A stretch of DNA of 29,554 nt from Methanobacterium formicicum (GTDB lineage Archaea > Methanobacteriota > Methanobacteria > Methanobacteriales > Methanobacteriaceae): the NCBI RefSeq assembly GCF_029848115.1, contig NZ_JARVXG010000041.1, positions 1-29,554 on the forward strand. Reading direction: 5' to 3'. Both the position numbers and the translations under genes were made by a program. Below the pieces are notes generated by a model that searched no databases, was not told the DNA's origin, and saw nothing but the letters and a program-made list of their open reading frames with translations. Below are positions 1 through 7,478 of the stretch, one piece after another (position 1 is the stretch's first letter; the number at the start of each line of letters is the position of its first letter).

Positions 1-63
1 GAAACATGAAAAAACTAAGACCCTAAAAATAATATTTAGCAAATTAAAATGAAATAAGAAAAA

Positions 64-282
64 TCATAACATTTCATTAAAATCTTCAACAGTTACATCA
101 GCTATTTTAAGTATTTTCCGCAAGGTTCCCTTCTTAAGAGTTTTATGTAAAGGAACCGAGAATACACGATGATCCTTCTGCAAAACAACATGATCACCTT
201 TACCTGTTCTAACTGTAAATCCTAATTTTACCAATGCTTTAACGGTTTGCCTCCCAGAAACTGTGGGCAACTTCTTAGACAC
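64..282 (-). CDS. hicA: HicA-type mRNA interferase toxin (YcfA family)
   Basis: This 72-residue protein has the size and layout of a HicA toxin, a double-stranded-RNA-binding-fold RNase that cuts mRNA during translation. The hallmark is GKGDHVVL with the presumed catalytic His31, followed by SVPLHKTLKKGTLRKIL (about 42-58), which matches the family pattern of VP.H..L..GTLR.IL. It starts with GTG, which lies inside the last codons of the upstream hicB gene (8-nt overlap), and a GGGTGG ribosome-binding site lies within hicB. That layout implies translational coupling, with antitoxin first and toxin second. The catalytic His and the C-terminal half are intact, so it is probably functional. Family assignment is from motifs only. 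Confidence 0.88.
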   Translation of the reverse strand: MSKKLPTVSGRQTVKALVKLGFTVRTGKGDHVVLQKDHRVFSVPLHKTLKKGTLRKILKIADVTVEDFNEML

Positions 283-487
283 TCAATTCCACCCTGGAAA
301 TCTCGTTAACTTTACTTAACCTTTTGGTTTCCAGATCAAGTGTTTCTAACACAAGTTCAATAGCCACTTTTATATTTTCAATGGCTTCTTCCTTAGACTC
401 TCCCTGACTTATTGCCCCTGGAAGTTCCAAACATTGAGCAGAGTACCCTCCTTCTTCTTCTTTTTCAAGGATTATAGTGTATTTCAT
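275..487 (-). CDS. hicB: HicB-type antitoxin, short form
   Basis: This 70-residue protein matches the HicB N-terminal domain, a partial RNase-H-like fold that binds and blocks HicA. Visible family features are the opening beta strand MKYTIILE, the GGYSAQCLELPGAISQG segment (about 14-30) and the helix KEEAIENIKVAIELVLETL. It ends right after the fold and lacks the C-terminal ribbon-helix-helix or HTH domain that lets many HicBs repress their own promoter. It precedes and overlaps hicA. A TATA-like element about 21 nt upstream of the ATG leaves almost no room for a leader. If the operon is autoregulated, another protein or the HicA-HicB complex would have to do it. Confidence 0.85.
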   Translation of the reverse strand: MKYTIILEKEEEGGYSAQCLELPGAISQGESKEEAIENIKVAIELVLETLDLETKRLSKVNEISRVELSV

Positions 488-502
488 GAATACATGTTAT
501 GT

Positions 503-513
503 CCTTTTATACA
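503..513 (-). promoter_or_regulatory. TATA-like element for hicBA
   Basis: On the minus strand the segment reads TGTATAAAAGG, a good archaeal TATA box, centred about 21 nt upstream of the hicB ATG. This suggests a leaderless or near-leaderless transcript. The short dyad ACAT-AAC-ATGT lies between the box and the ATG and could be an operator. Both are read by eye only. Confidence 0.35.
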
Positions 514-588
514 TAAAAACATTACCTAGATATCTTACAGGGCTAATCTATCTAGATTATAACACCAGACCTAATTTATATTAAGCAT

Positions 589-1323
589 CTATTTTATTCT
601 ACCATACTTAGCTAAAATATTAATTATCTCCTTAACTTCTTTAGAACTCAGAATTTTCCGGCCGCGGGATAGGTAAGAAACTAGATCCTCAGGGTAAACG
701 ATTTCATACGACTTTATATCTTTTTTTAAGATTAAATTATGGTTTATCGGGGATATTACTGAGTATATGGCTGTTTTATTTAATTTTTTACCCAGTTTAT
801 TTTTTAGAAAATCATTCAACTTTGACGCCTGTAATTTAACCTGTTTGGCGGGGTTTTGTGGTGATTTTCTGCCGGAGGTATGGTACCAGCAGTCCTCATC
901 CGGGATGTAGGTTGGTTTGTAATTTTTGGTTTCAATAACGTAGATTCCGGTGGGCCCCACCACCACGTGGTCAATATCTCCACCCAGGTTTGGTATTTTA
1001 ACATCCCGGATAGCCGTGTATTTTTTAGGTAATTTCTTGAGCTTTTTGGCCACTATCTTCTCACCCTTAGCACCCCTACTCCAGATTCTGCGTTTAGACC
1101 ACCCATACCTAGATATGATTAGCCCGGTGATGACCAGTAAGGCTAGTAAGGATAACTGTAGCAATCCCAATATCCCGGTTAATAGAATAAACCCTGAGAT
1201 CCTGATTAATAATACCAATCCCATGATCCCCATTAATAGAATAATTACCCCCAGAAAGGTTATTTTAGTGTAATAGGATACCTTTGATTTTACATGTGAT
1301 TTCTGTTTGGAAATGTTCACCAC
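589..1323 (-). CDS. Membrane-anchored NERD (nuclease-related) domain protein
   Basis: The protein has 244 residues. Residues about 21-41 and 45-71 are two adjacent hydrophobic segments that would anchor it in the membrane, with a basic stretch (SKRRIWSRGAKGEK) marking the cytoplasmic side. Residues about 84-190 form a NERD domain: GEKIVAKKL, then GDIDHVVVGPTGIYVIETK (115-133), the D...ETK core shared with restriction-like nucleases. The family is predicted to act on DNA but few members have been characterised, so the substrate is unknown. The start is a GTG directly next to GGAG; a second GTG follows it, so the exact start is uncertain. It has its own TATA box upstream. It neighbours toxin-antitoxin genes, which fits a defence or stress role, but that is inference. 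Confidence 0.85.
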   Translation of the reverse strand: MVNISKQKSHVKSKVSYYTKITFLGVIILLMGIMGLVLLIRISGFILLTGILGLLQLSLLALLVITGLIISRYGWSKRRIWSRGAKGEKIVAKKLKKLPKKYTAIRDVKIPNLGGDIDHVVVGPTGIYVIETKNYKPTYIPDEDCWYHTSGRKSPQNPAKQVKLQASKLNDFLKNKLGKKLNKTAIYSVISPINHNLILKKDIKSYEIVYPEDLVSYLSRGRKILSSKEVKEIINILAKYGRIK

Positions 1324-1373
1324 TCCATAATTTCTTATTAAATTTAGTATAAACCTATTTTTTTAACTATTAA

Positions 1374-1387
1374 GTCCTATATAAAGG
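1374..1387 (-). promoter_or_regulatory. TATA box for the NERD gene
   Basis: The minus strand reads CCTTTATATAGGA, a close match to the methanogen TATA consensus. It is centred about 58 nt upstream of the GTG start, which predicts a leader of about 30 nt. Confidence 0.5.
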
Positions 1388-1545
1388 TTTTTAGTGGTTA
1401 GATTAAGAGAAATATGGTAATTCTTTAAAAAGAGTTAATTTTTTATTTATTTTAGATTCAAATAGGAATTATTTAAAAAAATACAAAATACCATTATAAA
1501 TTATTAGCTTAAATGAATTTGGCAATAATTAGCCATATATCAGTA

Positions 1546-1689
1546 TCATTTATTTAGAAATTCCAAGTATGCCTTTAAAAATGTTTTAATGTCATTGATA
1601 TTTTGGTTGAGTATTTCATAGATCATCTCATCATCTACTTCCCAGTAGATATGAACCAATCTATTCCTGAACTGGGCCACCGATCTGCA
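1546..1689 (-). pseudogene. HepT (DUF86 HEPN) toxin remnant, C-terminal 47 codons
   Basis: Directly after the TGA stop of the nucleotidyltransferase, the same reading frame stays open for 47 codons. It translates to a recognisable HepT/DUF86 C-terminus: VAQFRNRLVHIYWEVDDE followed by IYEILNQNINDIKTFLKAYL. The R-x4-H RNase motif (RNRLVH) and the YWEVD segment are family hallmarks. The N-terminal two thirds of a normal HEPN toxin of about 130-145 residues are missing, and no start codon is seen ahead of the motif apart from reading through the TGA. The simplest explanation is an internal deletion that removed the mntA-hepT junction and most of hepT. UGA recoding is unlikely because Methanobacteriales are not known to use it. 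Confidence 0.72.
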
Positions 1690-2118
1690 TCATACTTCAA
1701 GCCCTAAAGCCTCCCTCATGTAGCGTTTACGATAGAAGTTAAAATCATGGTACATGGCCAGAGTTAGAGAGATAAAATCACTGCGTGTCAGTTCATCTTT
1801 ACTGAAAAGAAGGGTACCTTCTTTAAAGACATTATACCGAAAAGATAAAGGAGAACGGTTCAAGATTCTGACATCAACTGGAAAATGAACTGCATTTTCA
1901 AGTTCGCTTTCTATTTCAAATTCCAGGTGGATGGCCTCTTTTTTATCCAGGTTTTTTTCAAGGTAAATTGCCAGATCTATGTCCCTAAAGTTCTCCTTCA
2001 AAAAGGACCCGTGCAGATAGGCAAAAATTATCTTTTCCTGATTTAATATGGAAGTTATACTTTCCATAATACGCCTTTTTTCAGGTGGGGTCAACTGGTA
2101 ACTTTTAAGACTCTGCAC
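1690..2118 (-). CDS. MNT-type nucleotidyltransferase domain protein (MntA-like antitoxin)
   Basis: The 142-residue protein is a minimal nucleotidyltransferase: GSFLKENFRDIDLAI contains G37-S38 and D46-x-D48, and D82 in FPVDVRIL is the likely third metal ligand. The C-terminal FYRKRYMREALGLEV is typical of MntA proteins, which inactivate HEPN RNase toxins by adding AMP groups to them. It starts at GTG with a canonical archaeal Shine-Dalgarno (GGTGAT) 3-4 nt upstream. All active-site residues are present, but its HepT partner is reduced to a 47-codon fragment immediately downstream, so this is an orphan antitoxin unless another HepT exists elsewhere in the genome. Confidence 0.82.
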   Translation of the reverse strand: MQSLKSYQLTPPEKRRIMESITSILNQEKIIFAYLHGSFLKENFRDIDLAIYLEKNLDKKEAIHLEFEIESELENAVHFPVDVRILNRSPLSFRYNVFKEGTLLFSKDELTRSDFISLTLAMYHDFNFYRKRYMREALGLEV

Positions 2119-2152
2119 TGTATCACCATCTGGGATTAATTATCTTTTAAGG

Positions 2153-2163
2153 ATTATATAAAT
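2153..2163 (-). promoter_or_regulatory. TATA box for the MNT gene
   Basis: The minus strand reads ATTTATATAAT about 40 nt upstream of the GTG start. The stretch between this box and the adhesin gene holds no other recognisable gene. Confidence 0.5.
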
Positions 2164-2354
2164 TATTAGATTTATATCACAGCCCTTATTTTTAATTTTT
2201 CATCACTATTTTTAGTTATATCCCTAAAATGGGGGTTTGATGGAAATCTAGAATAAATATATGTATGAAACGTTATTAACTTCCAAAATAAGCAGAATTG
2301 TATTCCAAATAAGTAAAACCTATTTCTAAATTGATTAGGTTAATAATTAGTGCA

Positions 2355-2369
2355 TAAAAAAAAGAAAAA
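2355..2369 (-). terminator. T-rich transcription terminator after the adhesin gene
   Basis: The transcribed strand carries a run read as GTTTTTCTTTTTTTTAT just past the adhesin stop. Archaeal RNA polymerase terminates on such U-rich tracts without needing a hairpin. Confidence 0.45.
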
Positions 2370-2382
2370 CGGGGAGAAATGA

Positions 2383-4164
2383 TTATAACTTTCTCCTACC
2401 CAGAACTGCTCCACCGAATATGGACAGTAAAGCCAGTATCAGGCCCACTGGACTGGTACCTGTTTTTTGCATCTCCACAGTTGCGGCGTTTACAGTAGGG
2501 TCTGTAGTGTTTTCTCCGGCGGCGTTGATGGTTACTCGTGTGGAACTGGTCTGGTTATCCAGGGTGGCCGTGATTAAGGCACTACCCACACCCGAAGCCG
2601 TGAAGAGACTGGTGGCCCGTCCACTGGTTAAACTTAACTGGGCGGGGTTGAGACTTCCCAGGGTTCCGGTGAGATTCACCAGTATTCCGTCGGGGACATG
2701 TCCATAGGCCGGGTCGTAGTAGTTGCCCAGCTGGTCGTGGAGTAGATCCACAGTCACGGTTGATGTTCCACCGTTGTTGATGGTGGCGGGATCCGGGTTT
2801 AGGCTTAGAACCAGCCATCGGGAGATGGTGGCACCGCTTACTCTTCCGGCAGTTACCGGGTCGGATCCTGCAAAGTTGGTTCCCCACCAGTTGTACTCGG
2901 CATCCAGGGTGGCCTCGCTATTGTAGATGTCCACCGGGGTGTTTCCCACCAAGCGGGAAAAGTGCACGGTGAGGTTGTGGCGGTTGCTGATGGCCCCTCC
3001 GAACATGTCGGCCTGGTTACCGGTGAAGGTGCTGCTGGTTATGGTCATGTTCTGGTTGTTTATTATGGCCCCACCGTCTTCGGCACGGTTACTGTCGAAG
3101 AGGGTGTTGGTGATGGTGGAGTTACCAATGTTGACAATGGCTCCACCAGCCTGGGCATAGTTACGGGAGAACACTGAATCTGCAATGTTCAGGACACCCC
3201 CGTTGAAGCTGTAAATAGCACCTCCTGATAAATCGGCAGTGTTAATGGTGAATGTGGTGTTTCTAATGTTCAGGGTTCCACCTTCGTTGAATATAGCTCC
3301 ACCTGCCCCCCCATCACTGTTAGCGGTGTTACCGGTGAAGGTGCTGTCGTTTATGGTCAGTAGTCCGGTGTTTAAAATGGCACCTCCCACTTCATAGGTG
3401 GCGTTGTTGCCGGTGAAGGTACAGCCGGTGATATTCATGGTACCGGTGTTCATTACGGCCCCAGCTGATGATGCACTGTTTGAAGTGAAGGTACAGCCGG
3501 TGAGGGTTAAATCACCATTGTTTTCAATGGCCCCTGCATCCTCGTCCACACCGTTATCAGTGAACACGGAGTTTCTCACCTGAGCAGTGGCATCCACATC
3601 GTTGAAGATGGAAGAAATGGACAGTCCCAGGTTTCCAGTGAATACGGAGTTATCCACGTACAGGGTGTTGGCGTTGAAGATGGCACTACCATACTCCGCC
3701 ATGTTAGCAGTGAAAGTACAGCCAGTGACTGTTAAATTTCCCAGGTTAAACACGGCGGCACCCATACTTTCATCGATGTAGCCGTTGGCCAGGGTCAAAT
3801 TAATGAGGGATACATTGGCCCCGTTTAGAATCACGAACAGGCGATTGGTATCTGTTCCATTCAGGATGGTCTGGTTCTGGTGTTCTCCGATGAAGGTCAC
3901 ATCCTTGTCCAGGGTGATGTTGGTGTTTTCGTCTCCAGTGTAGGTCCCGTCGGCAATGTATACTCTGCCCCCATCATTCACTGTGGCGGTGGCATTTTTA
4001 ATGGTTAGCTTGGCAGTGAGCCAGGTCAGTCCATCCCAGCTATCATCACCTGAGGAACCATTAACGTAGATAACATCATTGTCGGCAGCAGACACGCTGC
4101 CTATAACTGTAATCATGGTTAATCCCAAAATAAAGATAAGAATCATAGCCCGAAATTGTTTCAA
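2383..4164 (-). CDS. Adhesin-like secreted beta-helix surface protein
   Basis: The 593-residue protein begins with a signal peptide (hydrophobic core MILIFILGLTMITVIGSVSA). The next region, VNGSSGDDSWDGLTW, is the usual start of right-handed beta-helix adhesin-like proteins of methanogens. Residues about 135-410 hold some eleven repeats of 22-28 residues with the pattern GGAI.N.G.LTI..STFTGN.A, forming the coils of a helix, capped by an EYNWWGTN motif (about 423-430). Residues about 448-548 resemble a bacterial-type Ig-like domain. Residues about 572-590 are a hydrophobic anchor ending in GRRKL. Many N-x-S/T sequons suit an N-glycosylated surface protein. The start at 4164 is TTG without a nearby Shine-Dalgarno; an in-frame CTG at 4194 sits 5 nt after a perfect GGAGGTG and may be the true start, adding ten residues including three lysines. 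Confidence 0.88.
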   Translation of the reverse strand: MKQFRAMILIFILGLTMITVIGSVSAADNDVIYVNGSSGDDSWDGLTWLTAKLTIKNATATVNDGGRVYIADGTYTGDENTNITLDKDVTFIGEHQNQTILNGTDTNRLFVILNGANVSLINLTLANGYIDESMGAAVFNLGNLTVTGCTFTANMAEYGSAIFNANTLYVDNSVFTGNLGLSISSIFNDVDATAQVRNSVFTDNGVDEDAGAIENNGDLTLTGCTFTSNSASSAGAVMNTGTMNITGCTFTGNNATYEVGGAILNTGLLTINDSTFTGNTANSDGGAGGAIFNEGGTLNIRNTTFTINTADLSGGAIYSFNGGVLNIADSVFSRNYAQAGGAIVNIGNSTITNTLFDSNRAEDGGAIINNQNMTITSSTFTGNQADMFGGAISNRHNLTVHFSRLVGNTPVDIYNSEATLDAEYNWWGTNFAGSDPVTAGRVSGATISRWLVLSLNPDPATINNGGTSTVTVDLLHDQLGNYYDPAYGHVPDGILVNLTGTLGSLNPAQLSLTSGRATSLFTASGVGSALITATLDNQTSSTRVTINAAGENTTDPTVNAATVEMQKTGTSPVGLILALLSIFGGAVLGRRKL

Positions 4165-4199
4165 GTTCGATTTTTTGCCTGTTTTCTCTATCAGATTTT

Positions 4200-4206
4200 C
4201 ACCTCC
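4200..4206 (-). promoter_or_regulatory. Strong Shine-Dalgarno of the adhesin gene pointing to a CTG start
   Basis: The minus strand reads GGAGGTG, full complementarity to the archaeal 16S rRNA tail. The only in-frame start-like codon at normal spacing (5 nt) is CTG at 4194-4192. The TTG at 4164 is 35 nt away, too far for this site. Confidence 0.55.
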
Positions 4207-4282
4207 TCTTTTTAATGGTTTTCATAATATGCTCCTGGTTTATATTATTTTGGATTTAAATCCCGTAATTTGAAAGAAATAA

Positions 4283-4292
4283 CCTTATAAAC
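4283..4292 (-). promoter_or_regulatory. TATA box for the adhesin gene
   Basis: The minus strand reads GTTTATAAGG, a good archaeal TATA box. It predicts transcription starting near 4261 and a leader of about 65 nt to the CTG/Shine-Dalgarno region. Confidence 0.45.
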
Positions 4293-4378
4293 CCTCCAGA
4301 ATATGTAACTGATTACTTACATGAGGGGTGCTGTAAAATCCTGCTATTTCTGAAAGTTATTGATATTCACTCCCCCTT

Positions 4379-4423
4379 ATTAGATCCAATTTTCTGATTC
4401 TCGTGGAGAGTAGTTGATCTAAT
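4379..4423. repeat. Nested inverted repeat in the divergent intergenic region
   Basis: The 8-bp arms ATTAGATC (4379-4386) and GATCTAAT (4416-4423) are perfect inverted repeats separated by 29 nt. Inside them a second small dyad reads TCTC-GTG-GAGA. The 437-base stretch between the adhesin and the glycan operon holds this dyad, two promoters and no gene that I can support. Confidence 0.4.
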
Positions 4424-4525
4424 ACAGTCATTTTAATGGTTTTATTAGACTGCCAGAAGAATTTTAAGAACTAATTATCTAATGGAATATTTGAATAAAG
4501 ATTTTTTACATAAGCCATAGAAAGG

Positions 4526-4549
4526 TTATATAGAACCAAAATAGAACCA
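4526..4549 (+). promoter_or_regulatory. Promoter of the glycan operon with a tandem repeat at the start site
   Basis: TTATATAG (4526-4533) is a TATA box that predicts transcription starting near 4555. Overlapping its end are two copies of TAGAACCA (4531-4538 and 4542-4549), spaced exactly 11 bp apart, about one helical turn. That is a plausible binding site for a repressor controlling the whole operon. The operator role is inferred. Confidence 0.45.
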
Positions 4550-4602
4550 TTATTAACTATACTTTAGTTTTATTTATCACAACTTACAGTCGGAGTGGAA
4601 GA

Positions 4603-5919
4603 ATGAACTGGACTGAAGACTTAAAAAGAAAAATTAATGATAGATCAGTTGTTGTAGGAATTATAGGATTAGGTTATGTTGGCTTACCTCTGGCAGTAGC
4701 ATTTTCCCGAAAATATGAGGTTGTGGGCTTCGATAAAAATGAAGATAAAATAAAGTTATTAGAAGAAAATAAATCGTATATAGAAGATATTCAAGATTCT
4801 GAGATTAATCTAGAAAAGTTACATCCAACAACGAGTTATGAAGAGTTAACACGTTGCGATTTTATAATAATTACTGTTCCCACACCATTAAGAGCAGATA
4901 AGAGTCCTGATCTTTCATATATAGAAATGGCGGGCAAAAGTATTGGTGAAATGCTGAAAAGGGGACAATTCATCATCTTAAAAAGCACTACTTTCCCTGG
5001 AACAACAGAGGAATACTTAATACCCATTCTTGAAGAAAAAAGTGGTTTAAAATCTATCAAGGATTTTGGAGTTGCTTACTCACCGGAAAGAGTAGATCCT
5101 GGGAATAAAAAATACAAAATCGAAAACACGCCCAATGTCGTGGGGGGTTTGACTCCTGAATTCACAGAAATCTGTGCAATGTTATATGAAGACATTACTG
5201 AAAAAATAGTTAAAGTTCAAGATTGTAAAACCGCTGAAGCAGTTAAAATGATTGAAAACATTTTCAGGAATGTGAATATAGCATTGGTTAATGAACTAGC
5301 GTTAATTTTCGATAAAATGGACATTGACATTTGGGAAGCTATAGATGCGGCTAAAACCAAGCCTTATGGATTCATGCCATTTTACCCTGGACCTGGTGTT
5401 GGTGGACACTGCATACCTCTTGATCCTTATTATCTTTCGTATCGTGCTAAGCAGTTTGGAATCATCCCCCGGTTTATAGAAACCGCAGGAGAAATCAATG
5501 ATTTTATGCCCATCCACACTGTAAATTTAGCAAAGAGAGGGCTAAAAAGAATGGGAAAACCAATAAGAGGTTCAAAAATTCTAATACTTGGACTCGCCTA
5601 TAAGGGGAATATTAGTGATACACGAGAATCACCGGCAGCAAATGTAATTGAAGAATTGAAAGAGAGGGGTGCGGAATTGAAAGTCCATGATCCTTATGCA
5701 AAATGCATAAAAACAAGGTTCGGTCACTTTTATTCCGAAGATCTCAAAGAATCTATTAAATGGGCAGAATGTGCAATAATTGTAACCAATCATCAAGATT
5801 ATATTAAACTCAAATATCTCGAAGATAAATACGATCAAGGTAACATATTAATTATTGATTCACGTAATATTTTTCAACAAAATCGTGAAATGAATTTAGA
5901 AAACTTTTATAATTTATAA
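4603..5919 (+). CDS. Nucleotide-sugar 6-dehydrogenase (WbpA/WecC family)
   Basis: This 438-residue enzyme belongs to the UDP-glucose/UDP-HexNAc dehydrogenase family and oxidises C6 of a nucleotide sugar to the acid with two NAD+. The N-terminal Rossmann motif GLGYVG is at 22-27. The central helix region ([20 protein letters not shown]) is intact. The catalytic cysteine is C270 in [16 protein letters not shown], and [15 protein letters not shown] marks the C-terminal NAD/UDP-sugar domain. Length is normal. A GGAGTGGAAGA Shine-Dalgarno precedes the ATG. Given the next three genes, the most likely substrate is UDP-GlcNAc (the WbpA reaction giving UDP-GlcNAcA); UDP-ManNAc (WecC) is the main alternative because a 2-epimerase homologue is also present. 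It is the first gene of a six-gene operon and its stop overlaps a following ATG. Confidence 0.88.
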   Translation: MNWTEDLKRKINDRSVVVGIIGLGYVGLPLAVAFSRKYEVVGFDKNEDKIKLLEENKSYIEDIQDSEINLEKLHPTTSYEELTRCDFIIITVPTPLRADKSPDLSYIEMAGKSIGEMLKRGQFIILKSTTFPGTTEEYLIPILEEKSGLKSIKDFGVAYSPERVDPGNKKYKIENTPNVVGGLTPEFTEICAMLYEDITEKIVKVQDCKTAEAVKMIENIFRNVNIALVNELALIFDKMDIDIWEAIDAAKTKPYGFMPFYPGPGVGGHCIPLDPYYLSYRAKQFGIIPRFIETAGEINDFMPIHTVNLAKRGLKRMGKPIRGSKILILGLAYKGNISDTRESPAANVIEELKERGAELKVHDPYAKCIKTRFGHFYSEDLKESIKWAECAIIVTNHQDYIKLKYLEDKYDQGNILIIDSRNIFQQNREMNLENFYNL

Positions 5920-5930
5920 TGGGGAGTTCA

Positions 5931-7478
5931 ATGAAAAACATTGCTATTATTGGAAGTGGTTACTGGGGCAAGAATTTAGTTAGAAATTTTTTTGAATTGG
6001 ATGCCCTCAAGACTATCTGTGATTTAGATGAAGTTACTTTAAAAGAATTTCAAGATAAATATTCAGGTATACATGTCACAACTTCTTTTCAGGAAGTTTT
6101 AGACGATGAAAAGATTAAAGGTGTTGTCATTGCAACACCGGCTATTTTACACTATAAAATGGCTAAAAAGGCATTGGAATGTGGAAAAGATGTTTTTGTA
6201 GAAAAGCCATTATCCTTAGACTTATCAGATGCCAAAGATCTCATAGAAATATCTGAAAAAAAAGGCAATATACTAATGGTTGGGCATATTTTACATTATC
6301 ACCCAGCAGTGGTAAAACTTAAAGAATTAGTACAAAAGGGTTACCTTGGAAAAATTCAGTACATTTATTCTAACCGATTGAATTTGGGTAAGTTTAGAAC
6401 AGAAGAAAATATCCTCTGGAGTTTTGCGCCTCATGATGTTTCTGTCATTTTAATGTTACTGAATGAAATGCCTAAACATATCTCTTCACACGCCGGGACT
6501 TACCTAAATAAAGATGTAGCTGATGTTACTCTTACAACTATGGAATTTTCAAGTGGAGTTAAATCACATATCTTTGTTAGTTGGCTCCATCCTTACAAAG
6601 AACAAAGATTAGTAGTTGTGGGAAGTGAACGTATGGCTGTCTTCAACGATATGGTTGATGATAAACTTCTAATTTATCCACACGAAATAGAATGGGTGGA
6701 TAGAGTGCCGGTTCCAGTTTTAAAAGATCCTGAACCAGTGCCAATTGGATCAGAAGAACCACTAAAAGAAGAATGTAAACATTTTCTTAACTGTATAAAA
6801 ACGCGGGAAAAACCAAAAACTGATGGAAAAGAGGGGTATAATGTCCTTCAAGTACTCCAATCATCCCAAAAATCATTGGAAAATAATGCAGAAAATGTTT
6901 CATTGGATACTAAAGATTACTTTGTTCATGAAAGTTCATTTATTGATGATTCCTGTGAAATCGGGCATGGAACTAAAATTTGGCACTTTTCACATGTTTT
7001 AACTGGTTCTAAAACTGGTAAAAACTGTAATATAGGTCAAAATGTTATGATAGGACCTGATGTTACTATTGGAAATAATGTTAAAGTGCAAAACAATGTT
7101 TCAATTTATAAAGGAGTGGAAATTGAAGACGACGTATTTTTAGGACCTTCTATGGTATTCAGTAATGTAATTAATCCCCGAAGTTTCATTTCTCGTAAAG
7201 ATGAATTTAAAGAGACGATAGTGAAAAAAGGTGCAACTATCGGTGCTAATGCTACCATTGTATGCGGTAACAATATAGGCAAATATGCTTTAGTTGGTGC
7301 TGGTGCTGTGGTAACCACTGCTGTTCCAGATTATGCTATTATGGTAGGAAATCCCGCGAAAATATCAAATTGGATATGTGAATGTGGATTAAAACTCAAA
7401 TTTGAAGATGATAATATTGCAGAATGCAGTTGCCAGAAAAAATATAGAAAAGAAGATAATAAGGTTGTAAAGCTATGA
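5931..7478 (+). CDS. Fused Gfo/Idh/MocA oxidoreductase and LbH N-acetyltransferase (WbpB-WbpD type)
   Basis: This bifunctional protein of 515 residues joins two enzymes that are usually separate. Residues about 1-325 are a Gfo/Idh/MocA dehydrogenase: IGSGYWGKN binds NAD, and [13 protein letters not shown] carries the catalytic EKP lysine. In the WbpB reaction this domain oxidises C3 of UDP-GlcNAcA. Residues about 335-490 are a left-handed beta-helix acetyltransferase with hexapeptide repeats ([16 protein letters not shown]) and the end motif VGNPAK, as in WbpD, which acetylates the 3-amino group. A C-terminal CxC...CxC cluster (CECG...CSCQ) looks like a small zinc ribbon often seen in this acetyltransferase group. 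The start at 5931 is chosen because GGGGAG lies 5 nt upstream; an ATG at 5919 overlaps the previous stop but has no such site. It overlaps the aminotransferase start by 4 nt. Confidence 0.87.
   Translation: MKNIAIIGSGYWGKNLVRNFFELDALKTICDLDEVTLKEFQDKYSGIHVTTSFQEVLDDEKIKGVVIATPAILHYKMAKKALECGKDVFVEKPLSLDLSDAKDLIEISEKKGNILMVGHILHYHPAVVKLKELVQKGYLGKIQYIYSNRLNLGKFRTEENILWSFAPHDVSVILMLLNEMPKHISSHAGTYLNKDVADVTLTTMEFSSGVKSHIFVSWLHPYKEQRLVVVGSERMAVFNDMVDDKLLIYPHEIEWVDRVPVPVLKDPEPVPIGSEEPLKEECKHFLNCIKTREKPKTDGKEGYNVLQVLQSSQKSLENNAENVSLDTKDYFVHESSFIDDSCEIGHGTKIWHFSHVLTGSKTGKNCNIGQNVMIGPDVTIGNNVKVQNNVSIYKGVEIEDDVFLGPSMVFSNVINPRSFISRKDEFKETIVKKGATIGANATIVCGNNIGKYALVGAGAVVTTAVPDYAIMVGNPAKISNWICECGLKLKFEDDNIAECSCQKKYRKEDNKVVKL

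Noticed and set aside
950..1273. A 107-codon plus-strand ORF opposite the NERD gene.
   Set aside because: It lies entirely within a gene with clear family motifs and shows no domain or signal of its own.
1546..1692. Reading the TGA after the MNT gene as selenocysteine or a recoded codon.
   Set aside because: No SECIS-like element is seen, Methanobacteriales are not known to use UGA recoding, and the following HEPN part lacks its N-terminal two thirds.
2420..3781. Several open frames on the opposite strand and other frames of the adhesin gene.
   Set aside because: They are shadows of the repetitive, GC-richer adhesin coding sequence, with no plausible ribosome-binding sites or family motifs.
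2383..4164. The regular adhesin repeats as a CRISPR-like or tandem DNA repeat.
   Set aside because: The repeats are conserved as protein motifs, differ widely in DNA sequence and stay in one open frame.
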